Source of the DNA: Isoetes taiwanensis
Taxonomy: Eukaryota; Streptophyta; Lycopodiopsida; Isoetales; Isoetaceae
Length of the DNA stretch: 64,000 nucleotides
Direction: 5' to 3'
NCBI GenBank assembly: GCA_021234155.1
Contig: JAJEKV010000072.1
Coordinates: 6,534,199-6,598,198 of the forward strand
The position numbers were made by a program, and so were the translations under genes. Below the pieces are notes generated by a model, which had not been told where the DNA came from, searched no databases, and was given only the letters and a program-made list of their open reading frames with translations. This document shows, piece after piece, positions 43,122-52,549 of this stretch (position 1 is the stretch's first letter; every line of letters starts with the position of its first letter).

Positions 43122-44311
43122 CTAGAGACCATTGTCATTGGCATTAGGGGCTATGCCTTTCCAGGCTTTAGAACCTCCACCACTTGTCACAAAGTGGAAC
43201 TTGCTGCAAAAAGAAGCAAAACAATATTTAAAGCATTAGGCTAGCGAAAAACACACAACAACTTGTAAGCAGTACAGATAAAGATGCAGAAAAAAGATGG
43301 GACAAATTTCACAAGAAAGGAAAAAAGAAAACAAAAATCATACCTTGTCGTCACGTTTCATGTATTCCAAGCAATGATCATGGCCATTAAGATACATATG
43401 CACGTTATGGGCCTAAAAAATCAATAAATGTCAAATTGAGTTATGGAAGACAAATTGAAGGCATGTCGGTTTCTACTATCATCATGGTTTGTTTTGATGA
43501 ATGAGCCCATTTGGCCAGTTGATGAAAGAAGGATTTTTTTTTTTAACAAGAAATATAAAACTATCCAAAGGCCACAACATGACGAAAGGCATTTATCCAG
43601 GTTTGAGGGAAAAAACAATACATAGCCCATCACTCTACTAGTGGAGAGATGGATTTTTCTTTGGTGAAATAAAAAAGAGCAAAAGGAAAATTTAAGCTAG
43701 ATCCTGCTTACTTCTAAAATGGAAAGGATCTGATTTACAACTTCAACTGTATCCCCATGATTGCCAAAGCTCCTAATAGTGTGGGTGCCAACCACAATCT
43801 TCCATGTAGCTTTAGATGCCTCCAATGTGCTGCTCAGATTCTAAACCAATCCAAATTTTGCCGTTGGTTTTGTATTAGAACTATGGCCTCCTGTAATGAC
43901 AGATCTCCTTTTTTTTCAGGACGGTTTTTCAGTCTAAAAAAAAAATCTCTGTTGTAAGATCAAAATAATACCTCTAGTTTTGCTTTGAGATGCTCTTCCC
44001 GAGGTTCAAGCCCTCTCCAATCACAGGGCTTAGAGTAGTTAGGGTTGAAATACTCGTCCACAAACGGGGTTGTGTCTATGAAAAAGAGCTCTAAGTATGC
44101 TGCCGAAGCTGGGAAAAAGTAAAATTAAATACAACCTAGATGTTCATGTTTTTGGTAGATAAACCAGGATAGATCATTTGATTCTGTAGGAGAAATATAA
44201 GAATATAAACCTTCAACAGATGCTTTTTGCAGATTTAAAGAAAGTTGAGAATCTCTTGTGCAATGCCATCTAGAGTCACGAAGAGTGTGGTAGCTAGTGG
44301 AGATAACTGCC
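43122..44311 (-). CDS. Purple acid phosphatase, 3' half (five exons)
   Basis: Purple acid phosphatases are binuclear metal enzymes, usually secreted or vacuolar, that release phosphate from esters. Exons on the minus strand are about 44,311-44,211 (TLRDSRWHCTRDSQLSLNL), 44,108-43,972 (LELFFIDTTPFVDEYF and KPCDWRGLEPRE), 43,840-43,712 (TWKIVVGTHTIRSFGNHGDT), 43,413-43,345 (VHMYLNGHDHCLEYM) and about 43,199-43,122 (FHFVTSGGGSKAWKG, then TAG). All four introns are GT-AG with matching phases, and no exon holds a stop or frameshift. The NGHDH metal-binding motif is present. The usual VVGHH motif reads VVGTH, so one expected metal-ligand His is Thr. The 5' exons with GDWG, GDNFY and GNHD are not visible upstream, where unrelated coding-like sequence lies. 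The gene is 5'-truncated or interrupted. Its small low-molecular-weight plant class resembles PAP17/PAP8 types. Confidence 0.88.
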
Positions 44312-44338
44312 TCGGAGTAAAAAAAATAACTCTAACAT

Positions 44339-44600
44339 CTGTACATCAGAGAAAATTTTCACTAATGAAGATATTTTTGAGCTTAATTCAGCACTGAAAG
44401 ACATTGGCCAGGCTAGGGAAGTGCATGCTTTTGCAGAGAAGAAATGGAAAGATAATGCAGTGGCGCAATGGCAACTCTACCTACAATTTGCAACATCTCT
44501 ACTGGCTGCATTTGCAGCATCAGTGGGCTTGTGCAAGGTGGAGGCAGAGCGCTACATACTCAAATGCTCAGGCTGGATAAAAATACATAATCTGTGGACC
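44339..44600 (+). CDS. Unrecognised coding-like exon
   Basis: The plus frame reads cleanly for about 85 codons, including IFTNEDIFELNSALKDIGQA, KKWKDNAVAQWQLYLQF and VGLCKVEAERYILKCSGW, with no stop. No ATG begins it, so it would be an internal exon. It lies exactly where the missing 5' exons of the phosphatase would be expected, on the opposite strand. I do not recognise the family. Confidence 0.35.
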
Positions 44601-44834
44601 AAGCTACTTCAGAAAACAAAACAGACAAACAGAAGCACGTCTAAGTACATTGAGAACTTCCACAACCTGCATATTTATCATAAAATAACAAAAGTAGAAT
44701 AGACACAAGAACATAGCTTAGTATGAAGCTTACAGTTTCAAGTTCTTCAATGTACTGCTTTGAACATAATATCCGAGAAGAATGTTGGAAGAGTGTGTGT
44801 TTGACGTTGAAGAATGATGGTAAATTATGTCTCG

Positions 44835-44886
44835 TCAATCCACAAGAAGAACATGCTTAATCAATCCACAAGAAGAACATGCTTAA
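44835..44886. repeat. 26 bp tandem duplication
   Basis: Two exact adjacent copies of a 26-base unit beginning TCAATCCACAAGAAGAACAT. Confidence 0.9.
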
Positions 44887-44930
44887 GTAAGTTCAGATCT
44901 GTATGTTAGGAACTTTTTCTAGTCTGAGAA

Positions 44931-45076
44931 TGTAATCGCGTAGTATACATCATAGATACACCTTCTACATAGATAGATGCCAATGGAATCAGAAAATGGA
45001 GAGTGTAATCGTGTAGTATACATCATAGATACAGCTTCTACATAGATAGGTGAAAATGGAATCAGAAAATGGAGAG
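44931..45076. repeat. 73 bp tandem duplication
   Basis: Two adjacent copies of a 73-base unit beginning TGTAATCG and ending GAAAATGGAGAG, with a few mismatches. Confidence 0.9.
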
Positions 45077-45280
45077 AGCACGGCCATTCCCTGTACACTA
45101 TTACAAGCAAAAGCAAAAGAAATGTTTCAAAAACTTAAGGAACAGGACACATGCGGGAAAAAAAAGGGGGAAAAAATCCAGAAGAAAAAGGAGCAGAGAC
45201 AAAAACCCATAGGGCAGGTTATAAAATCCTCTGGAAGGTCATGAAATTCTATATTCTAGAGAAATGAATGGAGATCATAC

Positions 45281-45792
45281 CTTGATCCTTTTAAGATAAT
45301 CAATCTGAGTTCCTCCAGTCTCCACCTTCAAGGACTAACAGAAAACTTTAAGCTCCCCATCAGCAGCATCATCGAGAACCAGCAATTTATACCGATGTGG
45401 AGGATAATCCTTAGAGGAAAAGGAGGCTTGCTATTCAACCATGGCGGTATCAGAAGCTCAACGCAATACATCAGACTGCTCAAAAAATACCCACATTCGC
45501 ATAACAATATGACGATCACCCATGGCGCTCCAAGAACTTCTCTGTACTCTCTGCTATACCGACTGATTTTAAAGCCCAAATATGCAGCAAAGGAAATCAG
45601 ATGAGCAATAACCATGAAGCTGCTGAAAATGTAATGAATCAGAGGCTTGTATCTGATGCTGCTCTGTTTCTGATCCACTACCTTTTCCAGCAAATGGGCT
45701 CGTGATAAAATCGACGTGATAAAATCAACCCCTGCACAGTAAATCTCGAATGCAAGCAGTAAATTAGCAAGTCGATCTTTCTTGAGCGACAC
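45281..45792 (-). pseudogene. Family-2 glycosyltransferase-like fragment
   Basis: The minus strand is open from 45,792 for about 150 codons after a possible TTAG acceptor. It holds two clear membrane helices, around YIFSSFMVIAHLISFAAYLG and VIVILLCECGYFLSSLMYCV. A different frame at 45,410-45,281 then reads YPPHRYKLLVLDDAADGELK and VETGGTQIDYLKRIK, ending at a GTATGA donor. YP.....VLDD..DGELK followed by YLKR.K resembles the nucleotide-sugar-binding start of processive GT2 polysaccharide synthases that follow N-terminal membrane helices. The part usually between the helices and YP is missing, and a TAG interrupts the last piece, so this looks like a broken copy. The family call rests on this short motif. 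Confidence 0.45.
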
Positions 45793-46108
45793 CTAATGCA
45801 GTGTGGAACCAGGGAGAGGTAGAATCTCCATCCTCACGTCGGCTCCCGCTTTTCGACTCATTTCTCTCATGCCGATGGCCTCCATGCATCCAAACTTCCG
45901 GTTAGCCGGTATGCACAGCAGCCGCCTGGCAACAGGGACGACCTAGCATTTACAGCTTACAGCAGGTTTTTAGCAGTTTTTGGCATATTCTAGGCATATG
46001 TTAGCATATACCATGAATATGCCAAAAACCCACATAAACAAGGGATTGCCCCCCCTAGGGGCAACCCAAAAATAAAAGACAAAGCAAAAAGTTATCTACT
46101 TACTTAAA

Positions 46109-46225
46109 ATGTTTTTGCCCATTCTCTTTCATGCCGGTGTGTCCTTTTCAGGGTGTGACTTTTGGAAGCAAAAAACTGGTTATCCGGCCAAATGCCTTCT
46201 TTCCGGCTATCTTCCCCTTGCGTTA
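46109..46225. repeat. 117 bp dispersed repeat, copy 1
   Basis: The segment from ATGTTTTTGCCCATTCTC to CTTCCCCTTGCGTTAC recurs at 50,119-50,236 and about 54,370-54,487 with few mismatches. Only the core is shared here; at the other two sites homology extends on both sides. Confidence 0.85.
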
Positions 46226-46474
46226 CTGTGACGTTCCAGCATAATATACGCCCCGAATATGTATATAATACTGCCACGTCACCCGTACATGTCACGGATA
46301 ACATGTACTTAGTGGCCGTAATAGGTTGCACCTAGGGGGCAAGAGTTGCACCTAGGGGGGCAACTTCGAATATTGTGCATGTTAAATAAACATACACAAT
46401 TATAAACCCCATGGACCCCATTGCCAAATGGCTAAACCCCATTTGCCAATGTTTAATCTAACCCTAAGGGTTTC

Positions 46475-46502
46475 TATAAAAGGGCTTCCCCTTAAACCCT
46501 AA
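46475..46502 (+). promoter_or_regulatory. TATA box plus telo-box promoter
   Basis: TATAAAAGG at 46,475-46,483 is followed by AAACCCTAA at 46,494-46,502. That pairing is common in the core promoter and 5' leader of plant genes. The next in-frame start is at 46,682. Confidence 0.55.
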
Positions 46503-46681
46503 ACCCTTTTCTTCTCTTTGCATTTTAGGGTTTTCATAGAGCTCCCTTCCCTTTTCGCATTTAGGGTTCTCTTGAGCCATTCCAGCCAAGCTAAGAACCA
46601 AATTCGCATTGCCAGGCTCTGAAAAGCCGCCTTTGCACAACAGATCGTTGAGTAGCAGCCATCTTCAGCAAGATCAGGGAC

Positions 46682-46721
46682 ATGGATGTATTCCGAGGAT
46701 CTGGAGAAGGTCATGGACCAG
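46682..46721 (+). CDS. Possible short first exon
   Basis: ATG begins a frame reading MDVFRGSGEGHGP, cut by a GGTAATC donor at 46,721/46,722, about 200 bases after a TATA box. No downstream exon can be assigned with confidence. The 46,720-47,950 stretch has GC-rich open frames without family features. Confidence 0.3.
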
Positions 46722-46749
46722 GTAATCAGTCATTCTGTTGTGCAAAGCC

Positions 46750-47980
46750 GCCTTTAGGCTAGGCAGTAAAGTAGTTTAGCATATTCATTAAGCCATAGAG
46801 GCCTTGTAGATCCCAAGATCATAAGCCCTAACGACTGAACCTAACTCTAGAAGTTAGATAGATAGATTAGATGTTGATCTTCATTTCAGTTCTGTGATGA
46901 TGTTGGTATTTCACTCTGTGATCTCCATGTATTGGGAAGGGGGGTAGAGGCTTAAAGCCTGTATAGCAGATGATTCTAGGCAACCTACTAGTTCCCAATT
47001 ACTTGCGGCCTGCGCACAGGAGCCCATCGGGTTGTGGGTTGAGGGACTAGACCGGCAGAACAATGGGGTACTTGTCCCAACACAGAACAATCCCTCTGGT
47101 GTGTAAAGCCTACCGGGGATCCCTGTGGACTAGGCTTAATGGCTTGCCACTGCATGTGGGCAAGACATGAGCTCGACACCCGTGGAGTGATGTGTCACTC
47201 TCCATTGGATTCAAGTCGAATAAGGGCAGTGGCCCTCTAGTCACCTGTGTTGGGCATGGAAGTCCCTGGAGGAGAGGCGACTCTCTTCCTGCCTCATCAG
47301 GGCTGGAGAGATGCAACCCAGCAGTAGCCTTTTTGGCTATGCACCTGGCAGGCTACGATCCAGTCCCAACACTTCAACCCAATCTGCAAAGTGTGCACAG
47401 GAGGGGCGGATGGAGTGGACCACCCTTAGCCATGTTCTTATGCCAGCCAAATCCATGTGCCATGAATTCTGTCTGCAATGACTTCTGGAGGCCCAAGCCG
47501 TCGGTCATACCCTTGAGTCTGAGCCTGGGTAGGATTTCCTCTGCTGTTGTTGTTCATGTTGATGTTGTTATATTGATGAGGATATGATGTTTCACCCTTC
47601 GAGATGATTGTACTGTAATATTGTGTTATGTTCTCATTGTTTATTCACGCTTCCGCAGATAGGTCGACCCGATGGAAGACGGGTGAATGACACATCCACT
47701 CTTCCCTTGCTGGCTCATTCCACTGGGAGTGGAGTCAGGTGGATGGGCACTACCAGTTGGCTGTCAGGGGGAATGCTCCGTCTTCGAATACGATGTGTGC
47801 ATCGTATATGAAGCAAGGGACGTCACAATAGGACTAACAGTAGACTCAAGTCTTTGGAAATAGCCACCCAAGCAGGAACCTCGAAAATTGGAAAACTTTT
47901 TCCAATTTCTAGTATAGTAAATAGGTTAATGCTAAGTGAGTAATAAGTTTTAGCAGAAACCCTACCTAAAATGGCCAAAA
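46750..47980. other. No recognised gene
   Basis: The sequence is GC-richer with chance-like open frames, including a 131-codon plus frame from 47,192. No domain, terminal repeat or RNA gene is seen. Confidence 0.4.
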
Positions 47981-47987
47981 AGAAGTG

Positions 47988-48062
47988 ACCCCTCACAGAG
48001 TGCGCCCAGACCAAATCCGTTTGGGATCCGATTTGATCCTGGCGCACTGTGTGAGTGGTGGA
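47988..48062. repeat. Hairpin element, copy 1
   Basis: An imperfect inverted repeat of arms CTCACAGAGTGCGCC and GGCGCACTGTGTGAG encloses AAATCCGTTTGGGATCCGAT and a few more bases. The loop has its own partial dyad. Confidence 0.85.
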
Positions 48063-48200
48063 CCCATGTTGACCTAGTTAGATGCATAATTTAACTAACC
48101 TATTAGTGCATTTCAGCTTATTCCCTTGATTCTAGCTAGTTTTGCATGTTGAAACACTAATAAACCCCTTGTAAATTGAGAATTGGACCCAAAAGGAGGT

Positions 48201-48275
48201 GACCCCTCACAGAGTGCGCCCATACCAAATCCGTTTGGGATCCGATTTGATCCTGGCGCACTGTGTGAGCGGTGG
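48201..48275. repeat. Hairpin element, copy 2
   Basis: Nearly identical to copy 1 and in the same orientation, about 213 bases downstream of it. Confidence 0.85.
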
Positions 48276-48360
48276 ATGCTTTTTGGCTAAATAAACCTAA
48301 TGTACTCCTCATATCTACACTAATACCTTCTAGATTGGCCTAATATGGAATTGCAGGTCC

Positions 48361-48388
48361 AAACCCTAAATTAACCCTACCTATAAAT
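48361..48388 (+). promoter_or_regulatory. Telo-box and TATA box before the H3-like gene
   Basis: AAACCCTAA at 48,361-48,369 and TATAAAT at 48,382-48,388 lie about 100 bases upstream of the ATG of the H3-like sequence. Spacing fits a plant core promoter with a leader of about 80 bases. Confidence 0.5.
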
Positions 48389-48490
48389 TGAAAATTAGGG
48401 TTTCTCATTTGTCCTCAGCGCCTTCGGAGAACAGCTCGTCCCAGAAGACGATTTTTAGGCACTAGAGCTCGGATTGCTTCAAACCAAAAT

Positions 48491-49560
48491 ATGGCCTGCA
48501 CTCAAACAAACCGCTAAGATCAGAGCCCTCCTCGTCATACCAGCTTCAAGAGCTAGCATCTCAGAAGAAGGTCCGCCGCCTCGAGCGAGCCAAAGGAACA
48601 GAGGAGGAGCAGAGGCTTTCAAACCTCAACCCAGATGCCCAAGAGGAGGCCCCTGAGCACCAGGAGGAGGATCGGCCCCAAGACCTTGAGGAGGGGGCTG
48701 AAGAAGTTACAGAAGAAGAAGCTGGAGTAGGGAGCTCCAGAGGGAGCTCGAGAACCTGGCGAAAAAGGAAAAGAAGAGAAAGCGGGAGGGAGCGCCGGCG
48801 AGAGAAGGAGGAGCGCTGAAAATTGAAGGAAGAGAGGAGGCAGAAGAAGGAGGAGAGGAGGAAGCGCAGGGAGGAGCGCTTGAAGAAGAAAGCAGACAAG
48901 GGAAAAGCCCCTGCGCTGCCGAAAGACATGAAGCGGAAATTGAAGACGACCCCGGCCAAAGGCATCATCATTCAGGAGCCAGACCCCGAGAAGCCTCTGT
49001 CCTCATCTGACTCAGTGTCAGATGAGGAAAGAAGGATTCCCTCCCCAGCTGAGGGCTCAGGACCCTCGAACCCAGCAAACGAGGAGGAGGAGCAGGTAGC
49101 AGAGGTACCCGTACCCTAGGTGGCCTTCGCCAGAGCACCCGAGCAATGACAACAAGAAGCCGAGGCCGCAGCGGGAGTCATATGTACTCAAGCAGAAGCT
49201 TGAGTACAGGAAGAAAGTCAAGGAGTACACCCAGTACATGAAAATGTACGAGGCGTACTCCAAGTATTACGAGGAGTACAAGGTCACCTACATGGAGGGA
49301 GGACGGCCAACAAAGAAGAACACACTGAAGCCGCCCCCAGAGAGACCAGTACCTCCGAAGAAGCCGATTAGAAGAAAGGCTGACTCACGTTTTTCCAAGG
49401 CTGCTCGGGAGATCAAACATTTCTAGAGGAGCTATGGACTTTTGATACCAAGAGCCCCTTTCGCGAGACTCACTCGCGAAATCTAACAAGAATTCGACAA
49501 CACAAAGAGGGTCACGGATGACATGCTACTAGCGCTCCAAGAGGCAGCCGAGCTGACGTA
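48491..49560 (+). pseudogene. Centromeric-type histone H3 (CENH3)-like sequence with a very long tail
   Basis: The histone fold is plain at 49,396-49,555: REIKHF, then LLIPRAPFARLTREI, QEF, and LLALQEAAE. This aligns with H3 from the alphaN helix into helix 2; LIP.APF and LLALQEAAE are CENH3-like rather than canonical H3. CENH3 replaces H3 in centromeric nucleosomes and marks the kinetochore site. The first codons in the same frame read MACTQTNR, like the M-A-R-T-K-Q-T start of H3. Between them lie about 300 residues rich in K, R and E across changing frames. They include KRRPLSTRRRIGPKTLRR, a coiled-coil-like stretch (ELQRELENLAKKEKKRKRE, then KKEERRKRREERLKKKADKG) and a tyrosine-rich YEAYSKYYEEYK. 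Known CENH3 tails are usually far shorter. In-frame stops (after MACTQTNR, and in the fold as TAG and TAA) and frameshifts break it. The C-terminal half of the fold is absent, perhaps behind an intron. Confidence 0.75.
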
Positions 49561-49714
49561 GTACAAACTATTAAGTATGTTGTAAATAATTTTTATAAAT
49601 ACAAATTTATGATTTTGTTGAAGTAATGTGTTAAATCATGTTTAAGTAAGGTGTATTACAAACTACTGCATTTGGAATTAACAAATTTGGAGCAAAATTC
49701 AGTGTTTTTGGCCC

Positions 49715-49790
49715 CACCCCTCACGGAATGCGCCCAGACCAAATCCGTTTGGGATCCGATTTGACCCTGGCGCACTGTGTGAGTGGTCGA
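49715..49790. repeat. Hairpin element, copy 3
   Basis: The same hairpin as copies 1 and 2, with a few substitutions in the left arm (CTCACGGAATGCGCC). It lies just downstream of the H3-like sequence. Confidence 0.85.
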
Positions 49791-49918
49791 GCATGGTTTG
49801 ATGCCAAAACTTGTCCAAATGCAGAAAGTAAGTGCACCATTCGACTCAGCTCACCTTCATTAGTAGGATTTGACCCCTAGTTTGTAGAAATTGACCAACC
49901 CAAACTCAAATGGAGCCC

Positions 49919-49995
49919 CACCCCTCACAGAGTGCGCCCAGACCAAATCCGTTCAGGATCCGATTTGATCCTGGCGCATTGTGTGAGTGGTCGAC
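49919..49995. repeat. Hairpin element, copy 4
   Basis: The same hairpin in the same orientation, about 203 bases after copy 3. The spacing resembles that between copies 1 and 2. Confidence 0.85.
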
Positions 49996-50010
49996 CCCAA
50001 AACTAGGCCA

Positions 50011-50519
50011 ATTTGCTAATGGCCTTAGCATTTGATTCTGTTCGCCCTGAGAATGCACAAGGGGTATTTTGACTTACAGTAGATCATTTGTGAGCAGGTA
50101 CCATGTTTTGCTTCTTACATGTTTTTGCCCATTCTCTTTCATGCCGGTGTGCCCTTTTCAGGGTGTGACTTTTGGAAGAAAACAACTGGTTTTCCGGCCA
50201 AATGCCTTCTTTCCGGCTATCTTCCCCTTGTGTTACGATACTATGATTTTTTGAAAGACCGGAGCATTTAACTTCTGGGGGCGGTGGATCTCGATTTGAT
50301 GATCGTCGACTGAGTTCAACGCAAAGCGCCTCCTTACTCGCACGAAAAAAAGAGGGCTTTGTGGTTGAGCTCAGATTTTGGAGCCTGGAGCTTGACCTTG
50401 GAGCCGGAGCTTGGAGCTATAGCAGAAGTTCGTTTCAGGTTTTTAATCCTTTTTTTCTCCCTTTTTCCTCCTCTGTTTCACGCCTTGGTTGCATTCAATT
50501 TTCTGTCTCATGTCTTGGC
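50011..50519. repeat. Segmental duplication, left block, copy 1
   Basis: From GCTAATGGCCTTAGCATTTG to CTCATGTCTTGGCT this block matches about 54,268-54,778 over its full length with minor differences. It includes the 117 bp repeat. No gene family is recognised in it. Confidence 0.9.
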
Positions 50520-51998
50520 TGTTGGATAGGCATATTCACCCCTTATTCCTTAATCTACACCGTACGTAAAGTTCCTCGTTTGTGGGGTATGCAAGTACAA
50601 AATTTCCTATACTGTATAACAAGATTTGCAAAATACTATAAGATTTCAAGCGGAATACTATATGGTGTTGATTTCGTACGTGCAAAATACAATTATGAGG
50701 GCTCTCGCTGCCCTACGTCACCCCCCGTGTGAATATGCACCCAAACCAAAGGGGGTTTAAGGGGGATTTTAATTTAAATGTGTTGGACCCAATGGTTGTG
50801 TTAATTAATGTCAATGGTAGTTATGTGTTGGTTGTTAATGTCAATGGTTGTTATGTGTTGGTTGTTATGTGTTGGGGGATTTAATTTTTATATATTGGAT
50901 GTTAATAGTTTGTGTTGCAAAAAAAAAAATTTTGGCCCCTTCGGGGCCTTAGGGACGTCACCCCCTCCCCCCCGGTGTGACAAAAATTTTAGAATTCAAA
51001 CCAGAAAAAAACTAGAATTCATTTGAGGCTTTCGTAGCTTTTGAATTTCATCACAATAAAACAAATAGAACATAAGTAAAAGTTACCATAAAGATAGAGC
51101 AGATTGATCCCATTATTCTGAAAGTCATAAAGTTTGCAACACCCATATACAAACATTTTTCAACTGGAATTTAAAAGCAGCCTTTGTCCTCCAAGGATTC
51201 TTGTGGTGAGAAACTAAAGTGGAAAACTTTTCTGCTTGTTAGCACAAGGATCTAGAAGCCTTGGAATTTGCTTAATAACTGCCTCAAAATCTAAAAATGC
51301 ATGGTAATTTTTTGCAAGCTTCATTCGAGATGAGCCATAAAACAATATCCAATAAGCGCAATCCTCAGATAATCACCGGTAGGATGTGAAAGCCTACCAA
51401 ACCCGGCCGAAAAATTGCTGTTTTAGCATACATAGCTTAACCAAACATATCCATATCATACACTATCAAAAAGATCTCGGAGAGTGCTTTCCAACGCAAT
51501 AAAAATCATCTCAAACAGAGCTCTGGATCAAAAGTTATGATAAGAAATGTGTTGCCGGCGGGGAAACTGCACTACATGCGCCCTTCAAGCCCTTCATGTG
51601 CCCATTATGCACCACACACAAAAAGAGGGCTTTTGTTGTGAGCCATTGGTTGTTGACCATTATGCACCACACGCAAAAAAAAGGGCTTTTGTTGTGAGCC
51701 ATTGGTTTTCAAGCCCTTCATGTGCCCATTATGCACCACACACTCAAAAAGAGGGCTTTTGTTGTGAGCCATTGGTTGTTGACCATTATGCACCACACGC
51801 ACAAAAAAAGGGCTTTTGTTGTGAGCCATTGGTTGTTGACCATTGAAAAAAAAAGGCTAAAATCAATGGCTCAGAAATGGTGCACTCTAGATGTACGCAT
51901 TAGTATATCCATTTGAATACATCACGAAATCATAGGAAAACCTTAGTGAAAAGCGTACAAAAACACAAAGAAAACCCCCTGTTATTATGCTACATATT
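50520..51998. other. 1.48 kb segment missing from the second copy of the duplication
   Basis: The two homology blocks are adjacent at 54.78 kb but are separated here by this segment. It contains a poly-A run and CCTTCGGGG hairpin near 50,920-50,950, AT-rich DNA, and the tandem repeat at 51,585-51,850. No terminal inverted repeat or coding domain is seen. Confidence 0.6.
51585..51850. repeat. Tandem repeat, ~66 bp unit in a ~124 bp higher-order unit
   Basis: Four copies of a unit holding CATTATGCACCACAC, AAAGAGGGCTTTTGTTGTG and AGCCATTGG are arranged as two nearly identical pairs. The plus-strand frame across it is open only because of the repeat. Confidence 0.9.
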
Positions 51999-52545
51999 CG
52001 ATTTGCAGATTAACCTGTGCTCGATAAAACTTTGCTTGGACAATGATGCCAAGAAATCGTGTTTGGCAAAACACCTGTGGAGCAAACGGCTGATTAGCCA
52101 GAGCCAAAGTGGTTATGGCCCCAGATCTGTTGGTCATCTTTGCGAGGAGGAGCTTCAACCTAAAAGTCTCCATTGTTTTTTTTTATTAGGTTCCACTCCA
52201 GCCTTAGGATCTATTCTTCAAGATTCGATAGCTTTAAGAGGGGGAGCTCGAGGTTATCAGCAGGACAATACTCTTTCATTTCCCTTCTTTCATTTCCTTC
52301 TTTGATGATTTTTTATCTTCTTAATCCAGAGCAGCTGTGTTAGCGGAGCTCTGTTAGCAGGAGCATCAGCATCATACTAGGTATGGCTTTAAAATGGTGG
52401 AGGCATGCACTTTGCTATTCTTTTGCTCTTGATGCAAAATGAAATGCAGATCGTGGGCTTCAGCGCTCATTTTTTTGACAGGTATCCTCTATTCTTTCCG
52501 GCTTTTTTGTTTCAGAGGTCTTCGCATATTTAGAGAAGTACGTTT
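51999..52545. repeat. Segmental duplication, right block, copy 1
   Basis: From TCGATTTGCAGATTAACC to about TTCGCATATTTAGAGAAGTA this block matches 54,781-55,309. Both copies keep a plus frame with LCLDNDAKKSCLAKHLWSK or its variant LRLDNDAKKSCLAKHLWSK, then SQSGYG and CEEELQPKSLHC. It may come from a coding exon of an unrecognised gene. Confidence 0.88.
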
Positions 52546-52549
52546 TTAT

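Noticed and set aside
47192..47587. 131-codon plus-strand frame
   Set aside because: Composition is rich in Ser, Pro and Gly without a domain, and the opposite strand is also open; likely chance.
50520..51998. Intron explanation for the 1.48 kb difference between duplicated blocks
   Set aside because: A GT...AG removal would give a junction different from that seen at 54.78 kb, where ACTCGATTTGCAG is kept. Precise splicing is not supported.
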